This document shows, piece by piece, positions 4,757-11,207 of a stretch of DNA of 14,071 nucleotides; position 1 is the stretch's first letter, and the number at the start of each line of letters is the position of its first letter. The notes beneath the pieces were generated by a model. The model saw only the letters and a program-made list of their open reading frames with translations, was not told the DNA's origin and ran no database searches. This stretch comes from DATFFO01 sp035250025 (GTDB taxonomy: Bacteria > Actinomycetota > Acidimicrobiia > Spongiisociales > ZC4RG35): NCBI GenBank assembly GCA_035250025.1, contig DATFFO010000184.1:1-14071 (forward strand). The letters are read 5' to 3'. Position numbers and translations under genes: made by a program.

Positions 4757-7314
4757 GTCAGCCTCGGCGCCAGGTACAGGGTGGCGAACCCCACGATCCA
4801 GATGACGCTCGTGGCGGACCACAACCGGGCCACGTTGGCCACGGCAGCGTGACGGCGGGAACTGTAGAGGCCCCTCCACCCCCAGTAGAGAACGAGCGCC
4901 GTCACCAACAGGGTGATGGCTCCGACGAGGAGTGTGAACCAGGCCAGCGTCTGGAAGATGGAGCCGTAGGCGTGTTCTGTCCATGCGAAACCGACCGCCG
5001 ACACATCTGTGACCTGGAGGACCAGTCCGGTGATGCCGATGAGGAGGGCGGCCGCCATTCGAGTCATGAATCCTCCACGGTCCTCGGCCAGCAGTCGCCG
5101 CATTCCCCACCGGGCGACGAGGCCCGCCACCACCACCAGACCAGCAGCCGTCACCGCCCATCCCAGGCCCGGGTCGACGATGCCGGCGGGAGGCCATCGA
5201 GGGTTCTCGAGACGCAGATAGAAATACGACAGGAGCAGGCTGGCAAAGGCGATCGACACGAACAGGATGGCAATCCCGGTCGCCCAGGCCGTGATCACAA
5301 CGCTCCCGCCGGCGTTGACGGCCACGCCGTGCTCCTCCTCGAAGGCGGTCTCCTCCGCGGTCGTCATCGGAGGGTCATGCGGCCAGTTCCAGGCGATAGC
5401 GCCGATGACAACGCCCACGGCGCCCACGGCGATCCCCCATCGGACCTTGCTCAGCTCGGCGAGAAAGATGATGAGCACACCACCGGCCGTGATCAGTGGC
5501 CAGATCGAGGGACTGGCCACCCGGAACACTTCCTGCGGGCGCCCGTCGCCGATGGAGACCGTGATTGCCGCCCGCCAGCGGAGCGGCCACTGCCCGATCC
5601 CGCGGGCGAACTTGACGAGGCTGCCATCGCCGGCGGCCAGGTCGTCCTGGTCCCACAAGGGGTGGCGACTGGTCACGAGCGGCAGGTTGGTCCATCCATG
5701 CTGAGCGGGCGGCGAAGGCACCGCCCACTCCAGGGTGTCTGCGCCCCACGGATTGGGCCCCGCCGGCTCCCCTCGGCGCAGCGTTCGCACCACATTCCAA
5801 ACGAACACAGCTATCCCCGGGACGATGAATGCGACCACTCCGACCGTCGAGATCAGGTTGTAGATGCCCCATCCGAGGCCGTCGTCATAGGTGTACACCC
5901 GGCGGGGCATCCCCATCAGCCCCACGATGTGCATCGGGAAGAACGTCACATTGACGCCGATGAACAACAGCCAGAAATTCCACCGTCCCAGCCTCTCGTC
6001 GAGCAGCTTGCCGGTGAACTTCGGGAACCAGTAGTACACCCCGGCGAAGATGGGGAAGGCGACGCCCCCGATCAGCACGTAGTGGAGGTGGCCCACGACG
6101 AAATGGGAGTCGTGCGCCTGGAGGTCGAATGGAGGCGCCGCCACCATCACCCCGGTGATGCCACCGATGAGGAAGATGACCAGGAAACCGATCACGAAGA
6201 AGAACGGCGTCTTCCATTGTGGCCGGCCCTCCCAGATCGTGGCGATCCAGGCGAAGAACTGAACGCCGGTCGGGATGGCGATCATCATGCTGGCCGCAGC
6301 GAAGAAGCTGAGGATGATCGGCGACAGCCCCACCGCGAACATGTGATGGGCCCACAGGCCGAATGACAGGAAGCCGATGGCCACGGTCGCGGCGACGAGC
6401 CAGGTGTAGCCCACGATCCGCTTTCGCACGAACACGGGGATGATCATCGACACGATCCCGGCGGCCGGGACCGACTGGATGTACACCTCCGGATGCCCGA
6501 AGATCCAGAACAGGTGCTGCCAGAGCAACGAGCTGCCTCCCAGCTCGGGATTGAAGAACTGCGTCCCGAAGCCTCTGTCCAGTTCCAAAAGGAGGCTGCC
6601 CACGATCAGCGGGGTGAAGGCGAAGAGAATCATGACCGCCATCACCAGCAGGGACCAGGCAAACAGCGGCAGCCGGCTGAGGCTCATGCCCGGAGCCCTG
6701 GTCTTGAGGACTCCGATGATGATCTCGAAGGCGACGGCGATCGCCCCCACCTCTGCCACCCCCAGGCCCAGGACCCAGAAGTCGATGGCTAGGTCGGGTG
6801 AGAACTGGGGACCGCTGAGCGGGGTGTAGGCGAACCAGCCGGCGTCCGGGACCTGGGCAAAGAGGGTGGCGCTGTAGTACAGGAGACCTCCGAACAGGAA
6901 CGTCCAGTAGCCGAACGCACCCAGGCGGGGGAAGGGCATCTCTCTCGTGCCGAGCAGGAGCGGCAGCAGCAGGACAGCGAAGCCCTCGAAGAGGGGCAGG
7001 ATGACGAGGAACATCGTCACCGTGCCGTGGTTCGTGAACAGCTCGTTGTAGAGCTGCGGATTGAGAAGGTCGTTCTCGGGGATGGCGAGCTGCAGCCGCA
7101 TCAGGACCGAGTCGAAGCTCCCTCCCAGGAGGAGGAAGAAGAACCCCGTGAGGATCAGGCGGCTGCCGATCTTGTCGTTCTGGACGCCGGTGAGCTGCCC
7201 CCTGAACCCCGGAGGGTCGGCCCAGAGGCGGTCGAGAGCTGCATGGGTCGAGGGTTCGGGCGTGATCGGCGTTTCCTCCCCCGGCAGCGGCGGGTCAGGC
7301 GGCAGAGACGTCAC
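4753..7314 (-). CDS. ctaD: Cytochrome c oxidase subunit I fused to subunit III (CtaD-CtaE, A-type haem-copper oxidase)
   Basis: An 853-residue protein. Residues 1-525 are subunit I: low-spin haem ligand H96 ('FTNHGTV'), CuB ligand H274 cross-linked to Y278 in 'GHPEVYI' with E276, CuB ligands H323/H324 ('WAHHM'), and haem ligands H409/H411 ('DSHFVVGHLHYVL'). The Glu in GHPEVYI places it in family A1. Residues about 525-560 are the usual junction ('NPWGADTLEW'). Residues about 600-850 form a shortened subunit III that includes 'LLLSYFYLRLENPRWPP' (694-709) and a closing pair of helices. The enzyme reduces O2 to water and pumps protons across the cytoplasmic membrane. Oddities: Q352 replaces the K-channel Lys ('IPTGVQFFAW'), and the D-channel entry reads 'REMPFPRLGAFGYW', with Glu for Asp and Gly for the usual Asn. 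The start is GTG at 7314, overlapping the ctaC stop as GTGA. Confidence 0.95.
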   Translation of the reverse strand: MTSLPPDPPLPGEETPITPEPSTHAALDRLWADPPGFRGQLTGVQNDKIGSRLILTGFFFLLLGGSFDSVLMRLQLAIPENDLLNPQLYNELFTNHGTVTMFLVILPLFEGFAVLLLPLLLGTREMPFPRLGAFGYWTFLFGGLLYYSATLFAQVPDAGWFAYTPLSGPQFSPDLAIDFWVLGLGVAEVGAIAVAFEIIIGVLKTRAPGMSLSRLPLFAWSLLVMAVMILFAFTPLIVGSLLLELDRGFGTQFFNPELGGSSLLWQHLFWIFGHPEVYIQSVPAAGIVSMIIPVFVRKRIVGYTWLVAATVAIGFLSFGLWAHHMFAVGLSPIILSFFAAASMMIAIPTGVQFFAWIATIWEGRPQWKTPFFFVIGFLVIFLIGGITGVMVAAPPFDLQAHDSHFVVGHLHYVLIGGVAFPIFAGVYYWFPKFTGKLLDERLGRWNFWLLFIGVNVTFFPMHIVGLMGMPRRVYTYDDGLGWGIYNLISTVGVVAFIVPGIAVFVWNVVRTLRRGEPAGPNPWGADTLEWAVPSPPAQHGWTNLPLVTSRHPLWDQDDLAAGDGSLVKFARGIGQWPLRWRAAITVSIGDGRPQEVFRVASPSIWPLITAGGVLIIFLAELSKVRWGIAVGAVGVVIGAIAWNWPHDPPMTTAEETAFEEEHGVAVNAGGSVVITAWATGIAILFVSIAFASLLLSYFYLRLENPRWPPAGIVDPGLGWAVTAAGLVVVAGLVARWGMRRLLAEDRGGFMTRMAAALLIGITGLVLQVTDVSAVGFAWTEHAYGSIFQTLAWFTLLVGAITLLVTALVLYWGWRGLYSSRRHAAVANVARLWSATSVIWIVGFATLYLAPRLT

Positions 7315-8261
7315 TTCAGGCTCCCCAGGTACGCCACCAGGGCTGCGATTTCGTCCTCACCCAGCTCGGCTGCCGGCATGTCCACGCCTTCTTTCACGGT
7401 GTGCGGGTCCGTGATCCAGGTGGTCAGGTCCGGGCCCGTGTTCGGCAAGACCCCGGCACCCAGCTGTTGGCGGCTGGCGAGATGGGTCAGGTCCGGGCCC
7501 CCGTTCCCCTCGGCCGCCGTGCCCCTGATGGTGTGACACTCGACGCACTTCGACGCCAGGAAGAGGTCGAGGCCACGGCGCCCGGCCTCGGTTTGGGGCT
7601 CAGCCGCCGGGGAAGCCTGGCGGTCGATCCAGGTCGAGAACGCCTCGGGCGTCTCGGCAGTGACGGTCAGCCCCATCTGATAGTGCTGCAACCCGCAGAA
7701 CTCGGCGCATTCGCTGGCATGCTCACCGCCCTCATCCGCCCGCAACACGAGGGTGTTCTCCCGATCGGGCAGGAGATCCATCTTCCCCGCCAGGGCGGGC
7801 ACCCAGAAGCTGTGGATGACGTCCGACGAACTCAGCCGGAGGGCCACGTCGCGGCCGACGGGCAGATGCAGTTCGTTGGCGGTGGTGACGCCCTGCTCCG
7901 GGTAGTGCACTTCCCACCACCACTGGTGTCCAACTACCTCGACAACGAGCGCATCGGGCGGGACATCGGCGGTCACGTCCCGCATCGCTACGAGGGTGGC
8001 TGCGAACACCACGATCAGCAGGACCACAGTTGCCGCCACTCCGGCACCGATCCACTTCTCCGGGGGCCGCCTCGACCCCTGTCCCTCTCTCCTCAGACCG
8101 ATCACGAGCAGCGCCGCCATGATCAGGAAGACGACCCCGCCCAGGACCACCATCAGCCACCACAGGCCGGCCGCCGCCTTTGCTCCCGGCCCCTGCGGAT
8201 CCAGGCTCGAGGCCTGGGGCGACAGCACGAGGCCGACGCCGAGAAGTAGGGAGAGCGTCAC
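7311..8261 (-). CDS. ctaC: Cytochrome c oxidase subunit II with fused C-terminal cytochrome c (caa3-type CtaC)
   Basis: From GTG 8261 the protein has 316 residues: a hydrophobic N-terminus that would be a signal peptide, two membrane helices (about 32-57 and 72-93), 'HQWWWEVHYP' (112-121), and the CuA domain with H150 ('SSDVIHSFW') and 'CAEFCGLQHYQM' (ligands C185, E187, C189, H193, M196). The C-terminus is a mono-haem cytochrome c with 'CVECHTI' (C239, C242, H243) and a likely axial Met at 295 ('VDMPAAEL'). It takes electrons from the bc1 branch or a soluble cytochrome and passes them through CuA to subunit I. The frame remains open to an ATG at 8426 (371 residues), which would add a 55-residue polar, Arg-rich extension before the signal peptide. 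I prefer 8261 because it overlaps a small upstream ORF's TGA as GTGA, as at the two downstream junctions. The lack of a basic residue before the hydrophobic stretch is a real argument for a longer start. Confidence 0.9.
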   Translation of the reverse strand: MTLSLLLGVGLVLSPQASSLDPQGPGAKAAAGLWWLMVVLGGVVFLIMAALLVIGLRREGQGSRRPPEKWIGAGVAATVVLLIVVFAATLVAMRDVTADVPPDALVVEVVGHQWWWEVHYPEQGVTTANELHLPVGRDVALRLSSSDVIHSFWVPALAGKMDLLPDRENTLVLRADEGGEHASECAEFCGLQHYQMGLTVTAETPEAFSTWIDRQASPAAEPQTEAGRRGLDLFLASKCVECHTIRGTAAEGNGGPDLTHLASRQQLGAGVLPNTGPDLTTWITDPHTVKEGVDMPAAELGEDEIAALVAYLGSLK

Positions 8262-8347
8262 ATCGCCCCGCCGACGCCCTCCAGGCCGCGCTTCCTCCTC
8301 CGCCGGTTCCCGATCGAGGGGGTCCGGCTGCCGGGGCGACTGCTCAT
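8258..8347 (-). CDS. Possible 29-residue leader ORF coupled to ctaC
   Basis: ATG at 8347 is preceded by AGGGG and followed by 29 codons, nearly all ending in G or C, to a TGA that overlaps the ctaC GTG. The peptide is basic, with 'NRRRRKRG' at 14-21. It may be a translated leader, or the true N-terminus of ctaC joined by a frameshift, since it would supply the basic n-region the signal peptide lacks. The ctaC frame is also open across this stretch, so chance is possible. Confidence 0.3.
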   Translation of the reverse strand: MSSRPGSRTPSIGNRRRRKRGLEGVGGAM

Positions 8348-8478
8348 GCTCCCCCTGGTAACCACCGGAGCCGGTCCTGAAACGGCGCGGTTGGAGTGGC
8401 GCCCCCCTGCCGGAAACCATGGGCATGTTTCAGGGCCGACCGCGACGGGAATTTCTGTGTCTCCCTCCCTAGGTTGAA
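8348..8478. promoter_or_regulatory. Divergent intergenic region between the oxidase operon and the nucleotidyltransferase operon
   Basis: These 131 bases lie between the leftward oxidase operon and the rightward five-gene operon and must hold, or adjoin, both promoters. A 12-base inverted repeat, ACCGG-AG-CCGGT, occurs at 8364-8375 and could be a regulator site, but such repeats are common in GC-rich DNA. No convincing -35/-10 pair was found. AGG at 8471-8473 is a weak Shine-Dalgarno for the gene at 8479. Confidence 0.35.
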
Positions 8479-9129
8479 ATGAGCGAAGAACTCGAACCGG
8501 GTGCCGCCGCCGAGGCCGACCGCCTCCTGGACGAGAACCACTCGATGCTGGCCACCCTGGACCGGGTCCTCGAGGTCATGGGCGACGTCGGCGTCCCCTA
8601 TGTTTTCATCGGCGGCCTGGCTTCGGCTTCGCACGGGCGCTACCGGCATACCGCCGACATCGACATCCTGGTCCATCCTGGCCAGGCGCGCCGGGTCTTG
8701 GAGGCGTTCGACAACGCCGGCTTCGAGACCGAGGAGACGTTCCCCCATTGGCTCTTCAAGGCCCGAAGTGGGGACGAGGTGGTGGACATCCTCTTCTCAT
8801 CCCAGGGAGAGATCTATTTGGACGATCCGATGCTTGCCCACTCGAGCATGGCGTCGTTCGAGGGCCGCAAGATCCCCCTCGTGAGCCCCGAGGATCTCAT
8901 CGTGATGAAGGCGCTCGCTCACGGTGAGGCCACTCCCCGGCATTGGTTCGACGCGCTGGGAATCCTGGGGCGTTGCGAGATCGATTGGGAGTATCTGATT
9001 GCGCGCTCGCGCCGGGGCCCGTGGAGGGTCATCAGCCTGCTGGCATACGCCCGCAGCTCCGACCTCCCGGTCCCAGACTCGGCGCTGCGCCAGCTGATGT
9101 CGATGGTCGACTCGGAAAGCTCGCCATGA
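8479..9129 (+). CDS. Nucleotidyltransferase of the Pol-β/AbiEii-like superfamily
   Basis: A 216-residue soluble protein. The nucleotidyltransferase core shows 'IGGLASASHGRYRHTADIDI' (44-63): the GG motif followed by the D60-x-D62 metal pair, with a third carboxylate at D103 in 'DEVVDILF'. Downstream, 'SPEDLIVMKALAHGE' (136-150) and 'RHWFDALGIL' (154-163) match the helix that follows the core in AbiEii-like and related minimal nucleotidyltransferases ('PEDLIA.KL' then 'RD..D'). Such enzymes transfer NMP to protein, RNA or small molecules; some are toxins of type IV or related systems, others modify antibiotics or are orphan. The next gene is not an AbiEi-type antitoxin but a BON-domain protein, so a classical AbiE pair is not indicated. 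It is first in a coupled operon, and its stop overlaps the next ATG (ATGA at 9126-9129). Confidence 0.8.
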   Translation: MSEELEPGAAAEADRLLDENHSMLATLDRVLEVMGDVGVPYVFIGGLASASHGRYRHTADIDILVHPGQARRVLEAFDNAGFETEETFPHWLFKARSGDEVVDILFSSQGEIYLDDPMLAHSSMASFEGRKIPLVSPEDLIVMKALAHGEATPRHWFDALGILGRCEIDWEYLIARSRRGPWRVISLLAYARSSDLPVPDSALRQLMSMVDSESSP

Positions 9130-9371
9130 ACTCGGAGTCGAGTGCCCCGGAGTATGTCGAGCGGCGGCTGACACAGGCGGTGGCCGAGCATCACGGCCTG
9201 GGCGAGCTCGAGGTCGACTTCCGGGTCGAGGGTGAGGTGATCGTCGTCTCCGGGAACCTGGCGTCCGAGGAGCACCGGGCCACCCTGCATGAGGTCATCG
9301 CCGAAGTCTGCCCCGGTTACGAGGTCCAGGACCTGACCGGCCTGGCCAAGCCACCCGGGGAGCGCTCATGA
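9126..9371 (+). CDS. Solitary BON-domain protein
   Basis: An 81-residue protein made of a single BON domain: helix 'YVERRLTQAVAEHHGL', strands 'ELEVDFRVEGEVIVVSGNL' and helix 'SEEHRATLHEVIAEVC', ending in 'YEVQDLTGL'. BON domains (PF04972) usually bind phospholipid or sit in periplasmic or outer-membrane proteins such as OsmY, but this one has no signal peptide or membrane helix and is predicted to be cytosolic. Its start overlaps the nucleotidyltransferase stop (ATGA) and its stop overlaps the phosphoesterase start (ATGA at 9368-9371), so it should be produced in step with both. It may be a membrane-association or adaptor module for the neighbouring enzymes (inference). Confidence 0.8.
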   Translation: MNSESSAPEYVERRLTQAVAEHHGLGELEVDFRVEGEVIVVSGNLASEEHRATLHEVIAEVCPGYEVQDLTGLAKPPGERS

Positions 9372-10117
9372 TCCGCGTGGCGGCGATGGGCGACATCCAC
9401 CTGGGCACCGAGAGCCGCGGGATGCTGAGACCCTCGCTGGCGAACATCGCCGATCATGCCGATGTCCTTCTTGTGGCAGGCGACCTGACCCATGTCGGGG
9501 ACCCCACCGAGGCGGAGATCGTCGCCGAGGAGCTGGCGGGCCACGACGTACCTGTGATCGCCGTGCTCGGGAACCATGACCACCAGAGTGATGCCGCCGA
9601 GAAGGTGACACTCATCCTGGAAGGTGCCGGGGTGACGATGCTCGATGGCACAGCAATCGAGGTCGACACCGAGAGCGGACCCCTCGGTGTTGCCGGGACC
9701 AAGGGCTTCGGGGGCGGCTTCCCGCCGGCAATGGCGGCCGGGTTCGGCGAACCGGAGATGCGGGCGTTCGTAGCTACCTCGAACCGGGAGGCCGATGCCC
9801 TCCAGGATGCCCTCGAGTCGCTCCGGTGTGAGACACGAGTGGCGCTCACCCACTATGCCCCCGTCGTCGACACGCTGGCCGGTGAGCGCCCCGAGATCTA
9901 TGCCTTCCTGGGCTCGATTGCCCTGGCGGAGGCCATCGACGAGGGATCGGCCAGCCTCGCCATCCACGGCCACGCCCATCTAGGAGCGGCCAGCGGGGCG
10001 ACGCCGGGCGGGGTCCCGGTGATGAACGTGGCTCAGCCGGTGATCCGGGCTCCCTACACGGTGGTCGGCCTGGAAGACGGTAAGGTCGTCTCCCTTCAGG
10101 GGCCTGATCATGGCTGA
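9368..10117 (+). CDS. Calcineurin-like metallophosphoesterase
   Basis: A 249-residue soluble enzyme with the complete two-metal signature in order: 'GDIH' (8-11), 'AGDLTHVGDP' (37-46), 'GNHDH' (68-72), 'THYAP' (161-165) and 'HGHAH' (200-204). The family hydrolyses phosphomonoesters or phosphodiesters, including cyclic nucleotides, NDP-sugars, RNA ends and phosphoproteins; the substrate is not readable here. The insert 'GTKGFGGGFPP' between motifs 3 and 4 probably shapes the substrate pocket. It is coupled upstream by ATGA and overlaps the DUF72 gene by 8 bases downstream. Pairing with a nucleotidyltransferase raises the possibility that it removes the modification that enzyme adds (inference). 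Confidence 0.9.
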   Translation: MIRVAAMGDIHLGTESRGMLRPSLANIADHADVLLVAGDLTHVGDPTEAEIVAEELAGHDVPVIAVLGNHDHQSDAAEKVTLILEGAGVTMLDGTAIEVDTESGPLGVAGTKGFGGGFPPAMAAGFGEPEMRAFVATSNREADALQDALESLRCETRVALTHYAPVVDTLAGERPEIYAFLGSIALAEAIDEGSASLAIHGHAHLGAASGATPGGVPVMNVAQPVIRAPYTVVGLEDGKVVSLQGPDHG

Positions 10118-10994
10118 TCCCGATCGCATCCGGATCGGCGTTTCGGGTTGGAGCTACCGGGAGTGGGCTGGACGGTTCTACCCATCCGGGCTCCCACAGG
10201 CAGACCGGCTGGCGTTCATCGCCGAGAACTTCGACACCGTCGAGGTCAATCGGAGTTTCTACTCCCTGCTCAAACCCGACGTCTACCGGGGATGGCACGA
10301 CGCCGTTCCCGACGACTTCATATTCGCCGTCAAGGGAGGCCGCTACCTCACCCATCAGAAGAAGTTGCACGACGTGACGGTGCCGCTCGCCAACTTTTTG
10401 GCGTCGGGTGTACTTCATCTCGGCGAGAAGCTGGGCCCCATCCTCTGGCAGCTGTCGGGAGCCTGGAGGATCGACCTCGAGCGGATCACGGCATTCCTGC
10501 GAGCCCTCCCGGCCACGTTCGACGCCGCCGTCGACCTGGCTTCCCGCCACGACGATAAGGTCGAGGCACCCTCGTGGCCATCGGGCTCCTCCCGTCCGAT
10601 CCGCCACGTGCTGGAGGTACGCCACCCGGAGGCGCCGATCGCCGACCTGTCGGCGGCGCTCGAACAGGAGGGCATGGCCCTGGCGGTGTCGGACGGCGCC
10701 GACTGGCCGGTCGGCGAACCGGCCGAGAGCGACTTCGTATACGTCCGTCTCCACGGCCCCGGCCGCCTCTACTCCAGCAGGTACGAAGAGGATGATCTGG
10801 AGCGTTGGTCGGGGCGCATCGAACGCTGGCGAGCAGCCGCCGCCGACCGATCCGCCGACGGCGGGGACTGCTATGTCTATTTCGACAACGACGTCAACGC
10901 CTATGCCCCTCACGACGCCCTCGCCCTTCGGCACCGCCTCGGTCAGGACACCGTGAGCAGCGGCGGCGGACGCAGCAAGGGAACGACCAGATGA
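10110..10994 (+). CDS. DUF72 (YecE-like) TIM-barrel protein
   Basis: A 294-residue soluble protein. DUF72 hallmarks are 'IGVSGWSYREWAGRFYPSG' (9-27), 'FDTVEVNRSFYSL' (41-53), 'KGGRYLTHQKKL' (75-86), 'LGPILWQL' (108-115), 'LEVRHPE', 'YVRLHGP' and the C-terminal 'YVYFDNDVNAYAPHDAL'. The family adopts a TIM barrel related to xylose-isomerase-like and endonuclease IV folds; no biochemical activity is firmly established, although neighbourhood data elsewhere hint at nucleic-acid or phosphate chemistry. The start overlaps the phosphoesterase gene by 8 bases and its stop overlaps the next ATG (ATGA at 10991-10994). The C-terminal tail after about 278 is Ser/Gly-rich and probably disordered. Confidence 0.92.
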   Translation: MADPDRIRIGVSGWSYREWAGRFYPSGLPQADRLAFIAENFDTVEVNRSFYSLLKPDVYRGWHDAVPDDFIFAVKGGRYLTHQKKLHDVTVPLANFLASGVLHLGEKLGPILWQLSGAWRIDLERITAFLRALPATFDAAVDLASRHDDKVEAPSWPSGSSRPIRHVLEVRHPEAPIADLSAALEQEGMALAVSDGADWPVGEPAESDFVYVRLHGPGRLYSSRYEEDDLERWSGRIERWRAAAADRSADGGDCYVYFDNDVNAYAPHDALALRHRLGQDTVSSGGGRSKGTTR

Positions 10995-11188
10995 TCGAAT
11001 GGATCATCGCCGTCGGAGCGCTGCTAGCGGTGGCCGCCATCGTCGTGATCCTGGTCAGGCAAGGCCACCCGGGAGACGCCGCCAGCGACTACCCGGTGGG
11101 TCATCCGCCGGAGACGCGACCAGCAGGCCCCGACGCCGAGACCCAAGATCCGGACGAGCTCTCCTCCGATCAGCCGCCCCCTGATTAG
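10991..11188 (+). CDS. 65-residue single-pass membrane protein ending the operon
   Basis: A 65-residue protein with one membrane helix at about 4-23 ('WIIAVGALLAVAAIVVILVR') followed by a polar tail rich in Pro, Asp and Glu ('DAETQDPDELSSDQPPPD'). No cleavage site is visible, so it is probably a signal anchor. It has no recognisable family. It begins inside the DUF72 stop (ATGA), so it is very likely translated with the four upstream genes. It may anchor or regulate the cytosolic proteins at the membrane (inference). Its stop lies 19 bases from the convergent stop of the permease-amidohydrolase gene, and I see no clear hairpin terminator in that gap. Confidence 0.65.
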   Translation: MIEWIIAVGALLAVAAIVVILVRQGHPGDAASDYPVGHPPETRPAGPDAETQDPDELSSDQPPPD

Positions 11189-11207
11189 GACGGGTCACTA
11201 CACAGAA

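Noticed and set aside
4219..6366. Very long plus-strand open frame (over 700 codons) opposite the oxidase genes
   Set aside because: The translation is low-complexity (Arg, Pro, Gly, His, Asp-rich) and lies antisense to the unmistakable ctaD and its neighbours.
8364..8375. 12-base inverted repeat ACCGG-AG-CCGGT as an operator
   Set aside because: Short and GC-only arms; expected by chance in this base composition. Mentioned within the intergenic entry but not called as a site.
8262..8426. 55-residue N-terminal extension of CtaC from ATG 8426
   Set aside because: No family similarity. The competing frame has stronger G/C at third positions and the GTG at 8261 fits the overlap pattern. Kept as an alternative, because the signal peptide would then have a basic region.
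8479..9371. AbiE-type toxin-antitoxin pair
   Set aside because: The nucleotidyltransferase resembles AbiEii in motifs, but no AbiEi-like winged-helix antitoxin is next to it; the partner is a BON domain.
11189..11207. Possible bidirectional terminator between the two convergent operons
   Set aside because: Only 19 bases, with no clear hairpin followed by a T-run on either strand.
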